A DNA stretch of 64,000 nt from Pseudomonadota bacterium (GCA_023451375.1 JAEXZS010000010.1:1-64000), one strand, 5' to 3'. Positions 15,017 to 24,748 are shown, numbered from the stretch's first letter. The notes: generated from the sequence alone by a model not told the origin. Numbers and translations: made by a program.

Positions 15017-16429
15017 CTAGAACAACACCGCCGGGTTCATGATCCGCTTGGGATCGAGGGCGCGTCGGATGGCGGCCATGGTCTCGATTTCCAGCGGCGA
15101 CTTGTAGCGTGTGACCTCTTCGGTCTTCAGCCGGCCCAAGCCGTGTTCGGCTGAGATCGAGCCGTGGTACACGCCGACCACGTCGTGGACGACCTCGGAG
15201 CCTTCCTTCCAGCGGCCGATGAAGGCGGGGATGTCCTCTCCGATCGCCGGCAGGATGTCGTAATGCAGATTGCCGTCGCCCACGTGGCCGAAGATCGAGA
15301 CGCGGGCGCCGGGGTGGAACCGCTCGACGGCGGCCGAAGCCTCGTCGATGAAGTCGGCGATGCGGCTGATCGGGACCGAGACGTCGTGCTTCCAGCCGCC
15401 GCCCTCGGGCTTGAGGGCCGCCGAATGTTCTTCGCGCAGGCGCCAGAAGGCCGCCCGCTGCGCGTCGTTCTGGGCGATGGCGGCGTCGACGATCAGGCCT
15501 TCCTCGAAGGCGACCTCCAGCAGCCGCTCCATCTGGGCCTCCGCGCCGCCCGGCGTACCGGAGGCGATCTCGATCAGGACGTACCAGGGGGGCGTGGACT
15601 CCAGCGGCTCGCGCGTGTCGGGGATGTTCTTGAGCACCAGCTCCATGCCCAGCCGCTTCATCAACTCGAACGCCTCGACGCCGCCGCCGGTCTCGGCCTT
15701 GGCGCGGGCCAGCAGCTCAACGGAGGCGGCGGCCGTCTCCAGGCCCACAACGGCCACGGCGCGCGAACGCATGATGGGGAAAAGCTTCAGGGTGGCGGCG
15801 GTGACGACGCCCAGGGTGCCCTCGGCGCCGATCAGCAGCTGCTTCAGGTCATAGCCGGTATTATCCTTCCGTAGCCGCTTCAGGCCGTGGAAGATTTCGC
15901 CATTGGGCATGACCGCCTCGACCCCCAGCACCAGGTCGCGCATCATGCCGTAGCGCAGCACCTGGGTGCCGCCCGCATTGGTTGAGATGACGCCGCCGAT
16001 GGTCGCCGATCCCTCGGCGGCCAAGCTGAGCGGAAAATAGCGGCCGGCCGCCGTCGCCGCCTGCTGCGCCTCCAACAGGGTCAGGCCGGCCTCGACCGTC
16101 ATGGCGTCGTCCAGCGGCGTCACGTCGCGCACCGCCCGCATCTTGCGCGTCGACACCAGCACCTCGCCGAAGGGTATCTGGCCGCCGACCAGGCCGGTGC
16201 CGCCGCCGTGCGGGGTGATCGCCACGCCTTCGCGCGCGCAGATCGTCACGGCCCTGGCGACGTCCTCGGTCGAACGCGGCGTCAACAGGATCGGCGTGTT
16301 TCCGATCCAGCGATTGCGCCATTCGGTCAGGGACGGCCCGACGACCTCGGGGTCCTGGGTCCAGCCGCCGGGACCCAGCGCGGCCTTCAGTTCGTCGAGC
16401 ACGGCGGAGGAGGGGGCGGACGTCTGCAT
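15017..16429 (-). CDS. FAD-linked 2-hydroxyacid dehydrogenase (GlcD/D2HGDH type)
   Basis: The 470-residue product has an N-terminal FAD-binding domain with the PCMH motif ITPHGGGTGLVGGQIP, and later SATIGGVISTNAGGTQVLRYGMMRD cut by the usual spacing. The C-terminal FAD oxidase domain has the zinc-site pattern HVGDGNLHYD and ends GSISAEHGLGRLK and KRIMNPAVLF. Members oxidise D-lactate, glycolate or D-2-hydroxyglutarate and pass electrons to the respiratory chain or ETF. Sequence alone does not settle the substrate; D-2-hydroxyglutarate or D-lactate are the likeliest. Confidence 0.85.
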   Translation of the reverse strand: MQTSAPSSAVLDELKAALGPGGWTQDPEVVGPSLTEWRNRWIGNTPILLTPRSTEDVARAVTICAREGVAITPHGGGTGLVGGQIPFGEVLVSTRKMRAVRDVTPLDDAMTVEAGLTLLEAQQAATAAGRYFPLSLAAEGSATIGGVISTNAGGTQVLRYGMMRDLVLGVEAVMPNGEIFHGLKRLRKDNTGYDLKQLLIGAEGTLGVVTAATLKLFPIMRSRAVAVVGLETAAASVELLARAKAETGGGVEAFELMKRLGMELVLKNIPDTREPLESTPPWYVLIEIASGTPGGAEAQMERLLEVAFEEGLIVDAAIAQNDAQRAAFWRLREEHSAALKPEGGGWKHDVSVPISRIADFIDEASAAVERFHPGARVSIFGHVGDGNLHYDILPAIGEDIPAFIGRWKEGSEVVHDVVGVYHGSISAEHGLGRLKTEEVTRYKSPLEIETMAAIRRALDPKRIMNPAVLF

Positions 16430-16477
16430 GCCCCCTTGTGTCAGTCGCGGCCTTGAGTGGGAAGGCCCACGGGCGCG

Positions 16478-18562
16478 TCAGACGTCCAGTTCTTCTTTCA
16501 CGAACTGCGCGTTGTCCTGGATGAACTGGAAGCGCGCCTCGGCGCGCTTGCCCATCAGCCGCTCGACCAGGTCCTCGACGCTGCTCTCGGCGTCCGGCAC
16601 GGTGATGCGGGCCAGGGTGCGCTTCTTCGGGTCCATGGTGGTCTCCTTCAGCTGGGAGGCCATCATTTCGCCCAGGCCCTTGAAGCGCCCGATCTCCACC
16701 TTCTTGCCCTTGAAGACCGTCGCCATCAGCTCATCGCGGTGGGCGTCGTCGCGGGCGTACTCGCTCAGCGGCCCGGCCGATATCCGATAGAGGGGCGGCA
16801 GGGCCATGAAGACCCGGCCCTGGCGGATGGTCTCGGGCATCACCCGATAGAAGAAGGTGATCAGCAGCGCCGCGATGTGGGCGCCGTCCACGTCCGCGTC
16901 GGTCATGATGACGATCCGCTCGTAGCGAAGGTCGTCGATGTTGAAGCGGTTGCCGGGCTGGACGCCCAGGGCCAGCGCCAGGTCGGACAGTTCGACGTTC
17001 TGTCGCAGCTTGTCCGCCGTGGCGGAAGCGACGTTCAGGATCTTGCCGCGCAGGGGCAGGATGGCCTGGGTCGTACGGTCGCGGGCCTGCTTGGCCGAGC
17101 CGCCCGCCGAATCGCCTTCGACGATGAACAGTTCAGTGCCCTCGGCGGCTTGGCGGCTGCAGTCGGACAACTTGCCGGGCAGGCGCAGCTTGCGGGTGGC
17201 GGCGGCGCGCTGGACCTCCTTGTCCTTGCGACGGCGCAGACGGTCCTCGGCGCGATCGATGACGAAACCGAGCAGGGCGTTGGCTTGTTTCGGGCTTTCC
17301 GTCAGCCAGTGGTCCAGTGGATCGCGGAGCAGTTGCTCCACCAGCCGTGCGCCTTCCGGCGAGGACAGGCGGTCCTTGGTCTGGCCCTGGAATTCGGGAT
17401 TGCGGATAAAGACGCTGATCAGGGCGCCGGCGTTGGCGATGACGTCCTCGGCCGTGATGACGCCCGCGCGCTTCTCATTGGTCAGTTCGCCATAGGCTTT
17501 CAGTCCCTTGACCAGGGCGGCGCGGAAACCGGCCTCGTGGGTGCCGCCGTCCGGGGTGGAGACGGTGTTGCAGTAGGACTGGATGAAGCCGTCGGACTCG
17601 CCAAAGCCGATCGGCGACCAGGTCACGGCCCATTCAAAGGCGCCCGCTTCGCCTTGGCGCTCGGCGCGGCCGGCGAAGGTGGGGGTGACGGTCTCAAGCT
17701 CGCCAATGCGATCGGCCAGGGCGTCGGCCAGCCCCCCGGGGAAGTGCAGGATCGCCTGGGCCGGCGTCGCGTCGGTGATGCGTTCGGGCGCGCACGTCCA
17801 TCTGATCTCGACGCCGCGGAACAGATAGGCCTTGGACCGGGCCATGCGGAACAGGCGGGCGGGCTTGAAGGCCGCGCCGACGCCGAAGATCTCCTCGTCC
17901 GGCTTGAAGCGGATCAGGGTGCCGCGCTTCTTTGACGGCTGGACCTGCTGGATCGATCCCAGGGAATGGCCGCGCGAGAAGGATTGCTTCCATTCGAAGC
18001 CGTCGCGCCAGACCGTGACGTCCAGGCGTTCGCTCAGGGCGTTGACGACGGAGACGCCTACGCCGTGCAGACCGCCGGAGGTCTCATAGGCCTTGCCCGA
18101 GAACTTGCCGCCCGAGTGGAGCACGGTCATGACCACCTCCAGGGCGGACTTCCCGGGGTGCTTCGGGTGCGGATCGACGGGGATGCCGCGGCCGTCGTCG
18201 CGGACGGACAGATAGCCTTCAGCGTCGAGATCGACGGTGATCAGCTTCGCGTGGCGGGCCACGGCCTCGTCCATCGCATTGTCGAGGACTTCTGCGAACA
18301 GGTGATGCAGGGCGCGTTCATCGGTGCCGCCGATGTACATGCCGGGGCGTTTGCGGACGGGCTCCAGCCCTTCCAGCACCTCGATCGAGGAGGCGGAATA
18401 GGCCCCCGGCGATCCGGCCGTGGGCGCGGTATGCGGCGCGGGCGCCGGGGCCGGCGGGGCCTCGGGCGGCTTTACGGCGACAGCAGCGGGCTTGGGCGGC
18501 TCGGGCCTCACGGGCTCGGGCTGCGGATCAAAGGCGAACAGGTCGTCGGCGGGCTGGGCCAT
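16478..18562 (-). CDS. parE: DNA topoisomerase IV subunit B
   Basis: ParE is the ATPase subunit of the enzyme that unlinks daughter chromosomes. The product has 694 residues, with an extra Pro/Ala-rich N-terminal stretch of about 55 residues before the GHKL ATPase. Landmarks are RKRPGMYIGGTDERALHHL, DNAMDEAVA, DDGRGIPVD, SGGLHGVGVSVVNALS and the Toprim motifs VEGDSAGGSAKQARDR and MTDADVDGAHI. Its first 35 bases lie inside the end of the preceding membrane-protein gene. Confidence 0.96.
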   Translation of the reverse strand: MAQPADDLFAFDPQPEPVRPEPPKPAAVAVKPPEAPPAPAPAPHTAPTAGSPGAYSASSIEVLEGLEPVRKRPGMYIGGTDERALHHLFAEVLDNAMDEAVARHAKLITVDLDAEGYLSVRDDGRGIPVDPHPKHPGKSALEVVMTVLHSGGKFSGKAYETSGGLHGVGVSVVNALSERLDVTVWRDGFEWKQSFSRGHSLGSIQQVQPSKKRGTLIRFKPDEEIFGVGAAFKPARLFRMARSKAYLFRGVEIRWTCAPERITDATPAQAILHFPGGLADALADRIGELETVTPTFAGRAERQGEAGAFEWAVTWSPIGFGESDGFIQSYCNTVSTPDGGTHEAGFRAALVKGLKAYGELTNEKRAGVITAEDVIANAGALISVFIRNPEFQGQTKDRLSSPEGARLVEQLLRDPLDHWLTESPKQANALLGFVIDRAEDRLRRRKDKEVQRAAATRKLRLPGKLSDCSRQAAEGTELFIVEGDSAGGSAKQARDRTTQAILPLRGKILNVASATADKLRQNVELSDLALALGVQPGNRFNIDDLRYERIVIMTDADVDGAHIAALLITFFYRVMPETIRQGRVFMALPPLYRISAGPLSEYARDDAHRDELMATVFKGKKVEIGRFKGLGEMMASQLKETTMDPKKRTLARITVPDAESSVEDLVERLMGKRAEARFQFIQDNAQFVKEELDV

Positions 18563-19892
18563 TCACATAGTCTGAGGCGATTCGGGGCCGGTTCTGGTAG
18601 GCCCGCGCGGGCTTGGGGGCAAGCGGGGCCCGGACCGGGGCGGGCTCGAACGTCACCGCGCGCGAAAGAATGGCCAGCATCAGCACCCACGGCAGGTTGG
18701 CGTGGGTCAGCAGAACGCTTTCCGACAGGCTCAGGACCGTGAAGGCGGCGAAGTAGGCGAGGCTCCAATAGCCCTCGCGCGCGCCCATGCCGTTGATCCG
18801 CCCGATGATCAGCAGCGCCGAGACGGCCATGACGCCGCCGACCGCGATGGCCCCGGGCCAGCCCAACTGGACCAGCAGGTCGATCCAGCCGTTGTGGGCC
18901 GACGGGACCGGCCATTGGGTATCGAGACGGATCTCCAGCGCGGGAATCGAAGTCTCGCCCCAGAAGGCGCTGAAGCCGTAGCCGGTCCAGGGGCGTTCGG
19001 CGACCTTGCGCATCAGGGCTTCCCAGATCAGCGTCCGGCCGGTCAGCGACGGGTCCTTGCCCAGCGCCTCCAGGATCACCGCGGAATCGGAGTTCCAGAT
19101 CCAGGCGCCCAGCGCCGAGACGACCACCCCCAGCCAGATGGCGGCGATGGTGAGGGCGGCTCCACCCATGCGCAGCACCCACCAGCCGCCGACCAGCCCC
19201 ACGCCCAGCATCCAGCACAGCAGCGAGGTCTTGGACTGGGTGGCGATGACCAACAGGGTGCATAAAGCGAGACCGGCTATCGCGGCCCAGGGGCGGCGGC
19301 CGTTTCCGGAAATGTGATCCGAAGCCAGGGTCGCGGCGGCGGAGACGGCGCCGACCACCATCACCAGGCCCATCTGGTTCTTCTCGTACCAGAGGCCGCG
19401 CCACAGGCCCGCGTTCTCGAACTGGTGCACGCCGATGCGGGGGACGGCGAAGACCATGATCAGGCTGCCGACCGCCATCAGCAGACAGGTCCACATCAGC
19501 ATGCGGGGCAGGGCGACGCCCCGGAAAACGCAGCCGACATAGATGGCGAAGGCGCTATTGAGAGCCATGGCGATGACCCGGCGCTGGGTCACGCCGGGAT
19601 CGATCGACCAGTATCTCGAGACATAGGCGAGGGCGATCAGGCCGAACAGCATCAGCCAGGCCGGCCAGGCCTTGATGACCTTGTCGAAGCGGAAGGCGAT
19701 GAGGCCGGCGGTGACGGCGTAGACGGGAATCCAGATCAGGCGGAGGATCGGCGTCTCGCCCTGGTCGGGAGCGATAACAGGGGCGATCAGGGCGCCCGTC
19801 AGCATGAAGATGACGAAGCCCGCCGCCAGCCGTTCCCACGGCGGCGGTTCCTCCTGGACGGTCCCCGACGGCTGGAATCGATCTACGGCCAC
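18528..19892 (-). CDS. O-antigen ligase/polymerase-like membrane protein
   Basis: The 454-residue product has about ten to twelve hydrophobic segments and the Wzy_C pattern: a large loop with GLWYEKNQMGLVM, then SKTSLLCWMLG, and the second loop TGRTLIWEALMRKVAERPWTGY-like region with SAHNGWIDLLVQLGWPG. Such proteins ligate or polymerise sugar chains on LPS or capsule in the inner membrane. The target glycan is unknown and no glycosyltransferases are adjacent. It overlaps the start of parE by 35 bases. Confidence 0.82.
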   Translation of the reverse strand: MAVDRFQPSGTVQEEPPPWERLAAGFVIFMLTGALIAPVIAPDQGETPILRLIWIPVYAVTAGLIAFRFDKVIKAWPAWLMLFGLIALAYVSRYWSIDPGVTQRRVIAMALNSAFAIYVGCVFRGVALPRMLMWTCLLMAVGSLIMVFAVPRIGVHQFENAGLWRGLWYEKNQMGLVMVVGAVSAAATLASDHISGNGRRPWAAIAGLALCTLLVIATQSKTSLLCWMLGVGLVGGWWVLRMGGAALTIAAIWLGVVVSALGAWIWNSDSAVILEALGKDPSLTGRTLIWEALMRKVAERPWTGYGFSAFWGETSIPALEIRLDTQWPVPSAHNGWIDLLVQLGWPGAIAVGGVMAVSALLIIGRINGMGAREGYWSLAYFAAFTVLSLSESVLLTHANLPWVLMLAILSRAVTFEPAPVRAPLAPKPARAYQNRPRIASDYVNGPARRRPVRL

Positions 19893-19932
19893 GGCCGGAA
19901 GGTTCCACCGCCGGCTTAAGGAAGCGTTCGCT

Positions 19933-20313
19933 TCAGCGCGTGCGCCAGGCGCGCAGGGCGGAATCGACGGCGACGCCGAACCACACCGCCGCGATGATGA
20001 CCATCAGGCCGTAGTCGTGTCCGGGGAAGAAGACGGGGACGGCGGCGGCGAAGATGACGGCGAGCGGGAAGAGACCGGCCAGAACGGTGCTGGTCGGGGC
20101 CTCGGTGCGGATCAGCGGCTGAAGATCGGTCTGGCCCATGCGGCGCGCCATCCAGGAGTTCAGCCCCGCCACGATGGCCGAGCAGATGACGGCTGAGACG
20201 ACATATTTGACGGTGTTGCCCGGCTCGCCGAACGCGCTGGCGGTCATCAGCAACAGGACCAGGGCCACGCCGGTGGAGACGGCCAGCAGGATGTTGGGTT
20301 CGAGACGACTCAA
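19933..20313 (-). CDS. Small membrane protein coupled to phaC
   Basis: The 126-residue product starts at a TTG whose last two bases and the following A form the phaC stop TGA, so translation is probably coupled. It has four hydrophobic segments (NILLAVSTGVALVLLL; VKYVVSAVICSAIVAGL; TVLAGLFPLAVIFAAAVPVFF; GLMVIIAAVWFGVAV). No family is recognised. It could be an accessory of the PHA gene or only a downstream neighbour. Confidence 0.65.
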   Translation of the reverse strand: MSRLEPNILLAVSTGVALVLLLMTASAFGEPGNTVKYVVSAVICSAIVAGLNSWMARRMGQTDLQPLIRTEAPTSTVLAGLFPLAVIFAAAVPVFFPGHDYGLMVIIAAVWFGVAVDSALRAWRTR

Positions 20314-22256
20314 GACTTTACTTTCACATAGCTGCCGGGCGCGGGCTCGATCGCCGAGAGCGGGCCGCGCAGCGGGTCGCGGGCCGGGACCTGTGGGCCG
20401 GAGCGTTCGCGCAGCCAGGCCGCCCAATGCTCCCACCAACTGCCCGGATGCTCCGCGGCGCCCGCTTGCCACTCAGCGAGTGTGGGGGGAAGGGCGTCGT
20501 TGGTCCAGTGCTGGTACTTTCGCGCCGAGGGGGCGTTGATGACGCCGGCTATATGGCCCGATCCGGAAAGGGTGTAGGTCACGGCCGCTCCGCTGAACAG
20601 CCGCGCCGACCTATATACGGAATTCATCGGCGCGATGTGGTCCTCTCGGCTCGCCTGGAAGAAGAGGGGGATTTCGACCTTGGACAGGTCGACACGCTCG
20701 CCCCCGATCTCGAAGGCGCCCGTCGCGAGGGCGTTCGCCCCATACATCTGGCGCAGATAGGCCATGTGCAGCGTCTTGGGCATGCGCGTCTGGTCGGCGT
20801 TCCAGAACAGCAGGTCGAAGGCGGGCGGATCCTTGCCCATGAGATAGTTGCTGACGAAGAAGGACCAGATCAGGTCGTTGGCGCGCAGGGCGTTGAAGGT
20901 GTCGGCCATGGCCGCGCCGGGCAGGACGCCGCCGGCGGCATCCATTTGCCGCTCGACCTCGGCCAGCCAGTGCTCGTCGGTGAAGAGCAGGAGATCGCCG
21001 GCCTCCTCGAAATCGTGTTGGGCCGCGAAGAAGGTGGCGGCGGCGATGCGTTCGTCTTTCCGGGCCGCCATGTGCGCCAGGGCGGCGCCCAGCAGCGTGC
21101 CGCCGATGCAGTAGCCGACGGCGTTCAGGCGGTCGGTCCCCGCCTGTTCCAGCGCCTTCTCGACAGCACGGTAGATGCCCTTCTCGAGATACTCGTCGAA
21201 GCCCAACGCGGCCTTGTCGAGATCGGGATTGATCCAGGAGCAGACGAAGACCGTGAAGCCCTGCGCGGACATCCAGCGGATCAGCGAGTTCGTCGGCTGG
21301 AGGTCCAGGATGTAGAATTTGTTGATCCAGGGCGGGAAGATCAGCAGCGGAACCTCGTGCTGGCTTTCGCTGTCCGGCGCGTAGTGGATCAATTCGAAAA
21401 GCTCGTCGCGCCACACCACCTGCCCCGGCGCGGTGGCCACGTTCTCGCCTACGACGAACTTGCCGTAGTCCGCCTGGCTGATGCGCAGCGAGCCGCCGCC
21501 GCGTTCCAGGTCGGCGGCGAAGTTCTGCATGCCGCGAACCAGGGATTCGCCACTGGTTTCCGCCAGCGCCTTCAGCGCCACCGGGTTGGAGGCCAGGAAG
21601 TTGGCGGGCGAGAACGCGTCGGTCAGCAGGCGGGTGAAGAACTGCGCGCGGCGCTTCACCGTCGGATCGACATCCTCCACCCCCGCGATCAGGCCGTTCA
21701 TCCAGTCGGAGGTCAGCAGGTAGGACCGCCGCATCAGATCGAACATCGGGTTCTCAGACCAGGCCGGGTCCTTGAACCGCTTGTCGGCGGGCGGGGCGGA
21801 GGGCGGCTCGCCGGCGGCCTGCCGTGCACTGGAGGCCCACAGGTCCATGTAGCGGCCGAACAAATCGGCCTGGGCCTGAAACAGCTTTTCGGGCCGGGAA
21901 GCCAGGCTGGTCATGACCGAGCTCATGGCCGGCGCGACGTTGAACGGATCGGGCGAAAGGGCGGCGGGCCGGTCAGCCTGAGCCAAGGCCGCCTCGGCGA
22001 TGGCGCCCTGGGCCAGGATGGCGGCCTTGGCCAGGTTCATGGACAGCGTCTCGAGAAGCTGCGCCTGGTCAGCCCCAAAGGCGGTCGGCGTCTCGGGCGG
22101 CGGCGTATCGGCGGGCGGGACCGTGACCTTGGCCTGGGGTTCCTGCGGCGCCTTGCGGGCGCCTTGCGGGCGCGGCGGCTTGGGCGAGGTGGGGCGTCCG
22201 GCCTTTCGACGCGGCTTTTCGGCGGGGTCGGCGGGCGGCGGGGGCGGCTTGGCCAT
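20310..22256 (-). CDS. phaC: Class I poly(3-hydroxyalkanoate) synthase
   Basis: PhaC polymerises hydroxyacyl-CoA into storage polyester on the granule surface. From the ATG at 22254-22256, with AAGGA just upstream, it has 648 residues. This includes an unusual Pro/Ala/Lys-rich N-terminal stretch of about 60. The lipase-like box GYCIGG carries the catalytic Cys383, and the catalytic His is in SGSGHIAGVINAP near 585. Other landmarks are PPWINKFYILDLQP and FVCSWINPD. No phaA, phaB or phasin gene is adjacent. Confidence 0.93.
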   Translation of the reverse strand: MAKPPPPPADPAEKPRRKAGRPTSPKPPRPQGARKAPQEPQAKVTVPPADTPPPETPTAFGADQAQLLETLSMNLAKAAILAQGAIAEAALAQADRPAALSPDPFNVAPAMSSVMTSLASRPEKLFQAQADLFGRYMDLWASSARQAAGEPPSAPPADKRFKDPAWSENPMFDLMRRSYLLTSDWMNGLIAGVEDVDPTVKRRAQFFTRLLTDAFSPANFLASNPVALKALAETSGESLVRGMQNFAADLERGGGSLRISQADYGKFVVGENVATAPGQVVWRDELFELIHYAPDSESQHEVPLLIFPPWINKFYILDLQPTNSLIRWMSAQGFTVFVCSWINPDLDKAALGFDEYLEKGIYRAVEKALEQAGTDRLNAVGYCIGGTLLGAALAHMAARKDERIAAATFFAAQHDFEEAGDLLLFTDEHWLAEVERQMDAAGGVLPGAAMADTFNALRANDLIWSFFVSNYLMGKDPPAFDLLFWNADQTRMPKTLHMAYLRQMYGANALATGAFEIGGERVDLSKVEIPLFFQASREDHIAPMNSVYRSARLFSGAAVTYTLSGSGHIAGVINAPSARKYQHWTNDALPPTLAEWQAGAAEHPGSWWEHWAAWLRERSGPQVPARDPLRGPLSAIEPAPGSYVKVKS

Positions 22257-22340
22257 CAGGGTCCTTCGCGACAACGAACGGAGCAAGGCGGTCCTGCGCC
22301 CTTCCGCATGTCGCGATGATGGCATAAGACCGGGCTGGAA

Positions 22341-22802
22341 ATGAACGCGCCGCGATCCAAAAAAACGAGACCTTTCGCCGCCGCCCTGGCGGCGATGGCG
22401 CTTTCGGCCGGTCTCGGCGGCTGCGCGGACCGTTTTGCGCCCCCGACGGACGCGGCGTCGCCGCTGGCGCCTAGGGTCCAGGCGCTGGTCGACGCCAATC
22501 GCCGCTATCCGAGCTGGACCGATTTCCCCGCCTCGCCGACCGATCTGCCCGATCCGGCTCAGGTCGCAGCCAACGTCGATCACCTCGACAGCCAGGCCGG
22601 GGCGCTCGGCGGCGAGGTGGCGCGGATCGCCTGGACGTTGCCGGATGCTGAAACCCTGGCGGCCGAGACGCGCGCCGTCGTCAGCGACATTCCGGTGTCC
22701 CCCGACGCCGCCCGCACCTCCGCCGAGATCGAAGCTCTGGCACAGGACCTGCGCGATCGCGCCAAGGCGCCGCCGCCGATCGATCGTCGCCCGCCGCAAT
22801 GA
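22341..22802 (+). CDS. Small lipoprotein of unknown function
   Basis: The 153-residue product has a signal sequence ending in the lipobox GLGGC at residue 27. The mature part is Pro/Ala/Asp-rich with a segment RYPSWTDFPASPTDLPDPAQV found in hypothetical lipoproteins of Caulobacterales (recalled, not searched). The helical second half is ALGGEVARIAWTLPDAETLAAETR-like. It is divergent from phaC and lies just before recJ, perhaps in one transcript. Confidence 0.7.
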   Translation: MNAPRSKKTRPFAAALAAMALSAGLGGCADRFAPPTDAASPLAPRVQALVDANRRYPSWTDFPASPTDLPDPAQVAANVDHLDSQAGALGGEVARIAWTLPDAETLAAETRAVVSDIPVSPDAARTSAEIEALAQDLRDRAKAPPPIDRRPPQ

Positions 22803-22842
22803 GGCGGTCGCCGGGAGCGGAGAATCCCGGGATGATGTCCTG

Positions 22843-24660
22843 ATGGCGGACGACGGCTGCATCAAGGGACTGAGCGCCTTCCTGGGGGTGACGCGATCCC
22901 TATCGGGTCGGGCCTGGCGCATGCGGCCGGCGGAGGCGGAGACCACCCGCGCGCACATGCAGGCGCACGGATTCGACGAGCCGCTGGCCCGAGCCTTGGC
23001 CTCGCGGGGCGTCGGCCCCGGGCAGGGCGCCGATTTCCTGAGGCCGACGCTGCGGGCGCTCTTCCCCGACCCCTCCAGCTTCATGGACATGGACGCCGCG
23101 GCCCAGGCCATCATCGACGCGCTGCGGGCCAAGGCTCGGGTACATGTCTTCGCCGACTATGACGTCGACGGCGCTTCCAGCGCGGCGTTGCTGGTGCGCT
23201 GGTTCCGGGTCCTGGGCGCGGAGCTGCCGATCTACGTGCCCGACCGGTTGACCGAGGGATACGGGCCCAGCGCGCGAGCCTTTGACACCCTGAAGGCCGC
23301 CGGAGCCGACTTGGTCATTACAGTCGACTGCGGCGCGGCGGCGAACGAGGCGCTGGCCCATGCGGCGGCCATCGGCCTGAACGTGGTGGTCATCGACCAC
23401 CATCTGATGCGCGACTCACCGCCCAAGGCGCTGGCCGTGGTCAATCCGAACCGACCCGGCTGCAACTCCGGCCAAGGAAACCTGGCCGCCGCGGGCGTGG
23501 TGTTCGTGCTGCTGGCGGCGTTGAACCGCGAGGCGCGCCGTCGCGGCCTGTTCGCCGACCGCGCCGAGCCGGACATCCGGCAGTGGTTGGACCTCGCCGC
23601 TCTGGGCGCCATCTGCGACGTGACTGGACTGACCGGCTTCAACCGGGCGCTGACGGGCCTCGGTCTCAAGGTGATGAGCGACTGGCGCAACCCCGGGCTT
23701 CGCGCCCTGCTGGCGGCGGCCGGCGCCGAGCCGGGACCCGCCAAGTCCAATCACTGCGGCTTCATCCTGGGCCCCCGGATCAATGCGGGCGGGCGCATCG
23801 GGCGTGCTGACCTCGGCGCTCGGCTGTTGTCGACCGACGATCCGGCGGAGGCGGCGGCCCTGGCCGCCGAGCTGGACGCCCTGAACCTGTCGCGCCGTGA
23901 GGTCGAGCGGACGGTCACCGAGGCGGCCGTGCGCCGGGTCGAGGCATCCGGCGCGCATGCTGACGAGTCGGCCGTCGTGTTGGTCGAGGGCGAGGACTGG
24001 CACCCGGGCGTGGTCGGCATCGTCGCCGGACGGCTGCGGGAGCGCTGGCGCAAGCCGGTGATCGTCATCGGCGTGGATCCGGTGACCGGGGTCGGCAAGG
24101 GCTCCGGCCGCTCTCAACCCGGCATGAATCTGGGCCGGGCCGTGCAGGCCGCATGGGAAGCCGGCGTGCTGATGGCCGGCGGCGGCCACGCCATGGCGGC
24201 CGGCCTGACCGTCGGCGGCGGCCGTATCGGCGAGCTGAAGGCCTTTCTGAACGACCGTCTGGCCAACGAGCGGATCATCGCGGTCGCCGAGGACTGGCTG
24301 GAGGTCGACGCCCTGCTCGATCCGGGCGGCGCGACGCGGGACCTGTTCGAAGCGTTCGAGCAATTGGCGCCTTTCGGACCGGCCAATCCCGAACCCGTCT
24401 TCGCCCTGGCCGGGGTGCAGGCGCGTGAGCCGGCGCAGATGAACGGGGGCCATGTCCGATGCCGACTGGTCGGCGCGGATGGGGCGTCCATCCGCGCGGT
24501 GGCCTGGCGCTGCGCGGACTTGCCGTCGGGCCAAGCGCTGCTGTCGGGGCAGGGGGGACTGAACGTGGTGGGTCGACTGAAGGCCGATGACTGGAACGGC
24601 CGGCGCGGCGTTCAGCTGGAGATCGAGGATGTCGCCGATCCCCGTATGGTCCAGGGCTGA
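22843..24660 (+). CDS. recJ: Single-stranded-DNA exonuclease RecJ
   Basis: RecJ degrades single-stranded DNA 5' to 3' in recombination and mismatch repair. From ATG 22843 the product has 605 residues (577 in E. coli). DHH-family motifs are visible: FADYDVDGASSAALL near residue 105, ITVDCGAA, VVIDHHLM near 190, and a DHHA1 part with GRSQPGMNLGRA and MAGGGHAMAAGLTV. The start has a weak ribosome site; an earlier in-frame start is possible but adds no known domain. It follows the lipoprotein gene by 40 bases. Confidence 0.93.
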   Translation: MADDGCIKGLSAFLGVTRSLSGRAWRMRPAEAETTRAHMQAHGFDEPLARALASRGVGPGQGADFLRPTLRALFPDPSSFMDMDAAAQAIIDALRAKARVHVFADYDVDGASSAALLVRWFRVLGAELPIYVPDRLTEGYGPSARAFDTLKAAGADLVITVDCGAAANEALAHAAAIGLNVVVIDHHLMRDSPPKALAVVNPNRPGCNSGQGNLAAAGVVFVLLAALNREARRRGLFADRAEPDIRQWLDLAALGAICDVTGLTGFNRALTGLGLKVMSDWRNPGLRALLAAAGAEPGPAKSNHCGFILGPRINAGGRIGRADLGARLLSTDDPAEAAALAAELDALNLSRREVERTVTEAAVRRVEASGAHADESAVVLVEGEDWHPGVVGIVAGRLRERWRKPVIVIGVDPVTGVGKGSGRSQPGMNLGRAVQAAWEAGVLMAGGGHAMAAGLTVGGGRIGELKAFLNDRLANERIIAVAEDWLEVDALLDPGGATRDLFEAFEQLAPFGPANPEPVFALAGVQAREPAQMNGGHVRCRLVGADGASIRAVAWRCADLPSGQALLSGQGGLNVVGRLKADDWNGRRGVQLEIEDVADPRMVQG

Positions 24661-24700
24661 GGCTCTCGGAAGCGGGGTGGAAAAATCCGGAGGGGGAGGC

Positions 24701-24729
24701 TTGCACCGGTCCGAGGGCGCGGCTATATC
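24701..24729 (+). promoter_or_regulatory. Promoter of the tRNA-Glu gene
   Basis: TTGCAC (24701-24706) and GCTATATC (24722-24729) are separated by 15 bases. The second box matches the Caulobacter housekeeping -10 consensus GCTANAWC exactly. The tRNA starts 20 bases after it, which fits a short leader. Confidence 0.65.
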
Positions 24730-24748
24730 GCCGGCTCTCCCGCGCAGC

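Noticed and set aside
20427..22319. 630-codon rightward frame opposite phaC
   Set aside because: Antisense to phaC with low-complexity Gly/Arg/Val content; no ribosome site or recognisable domain.
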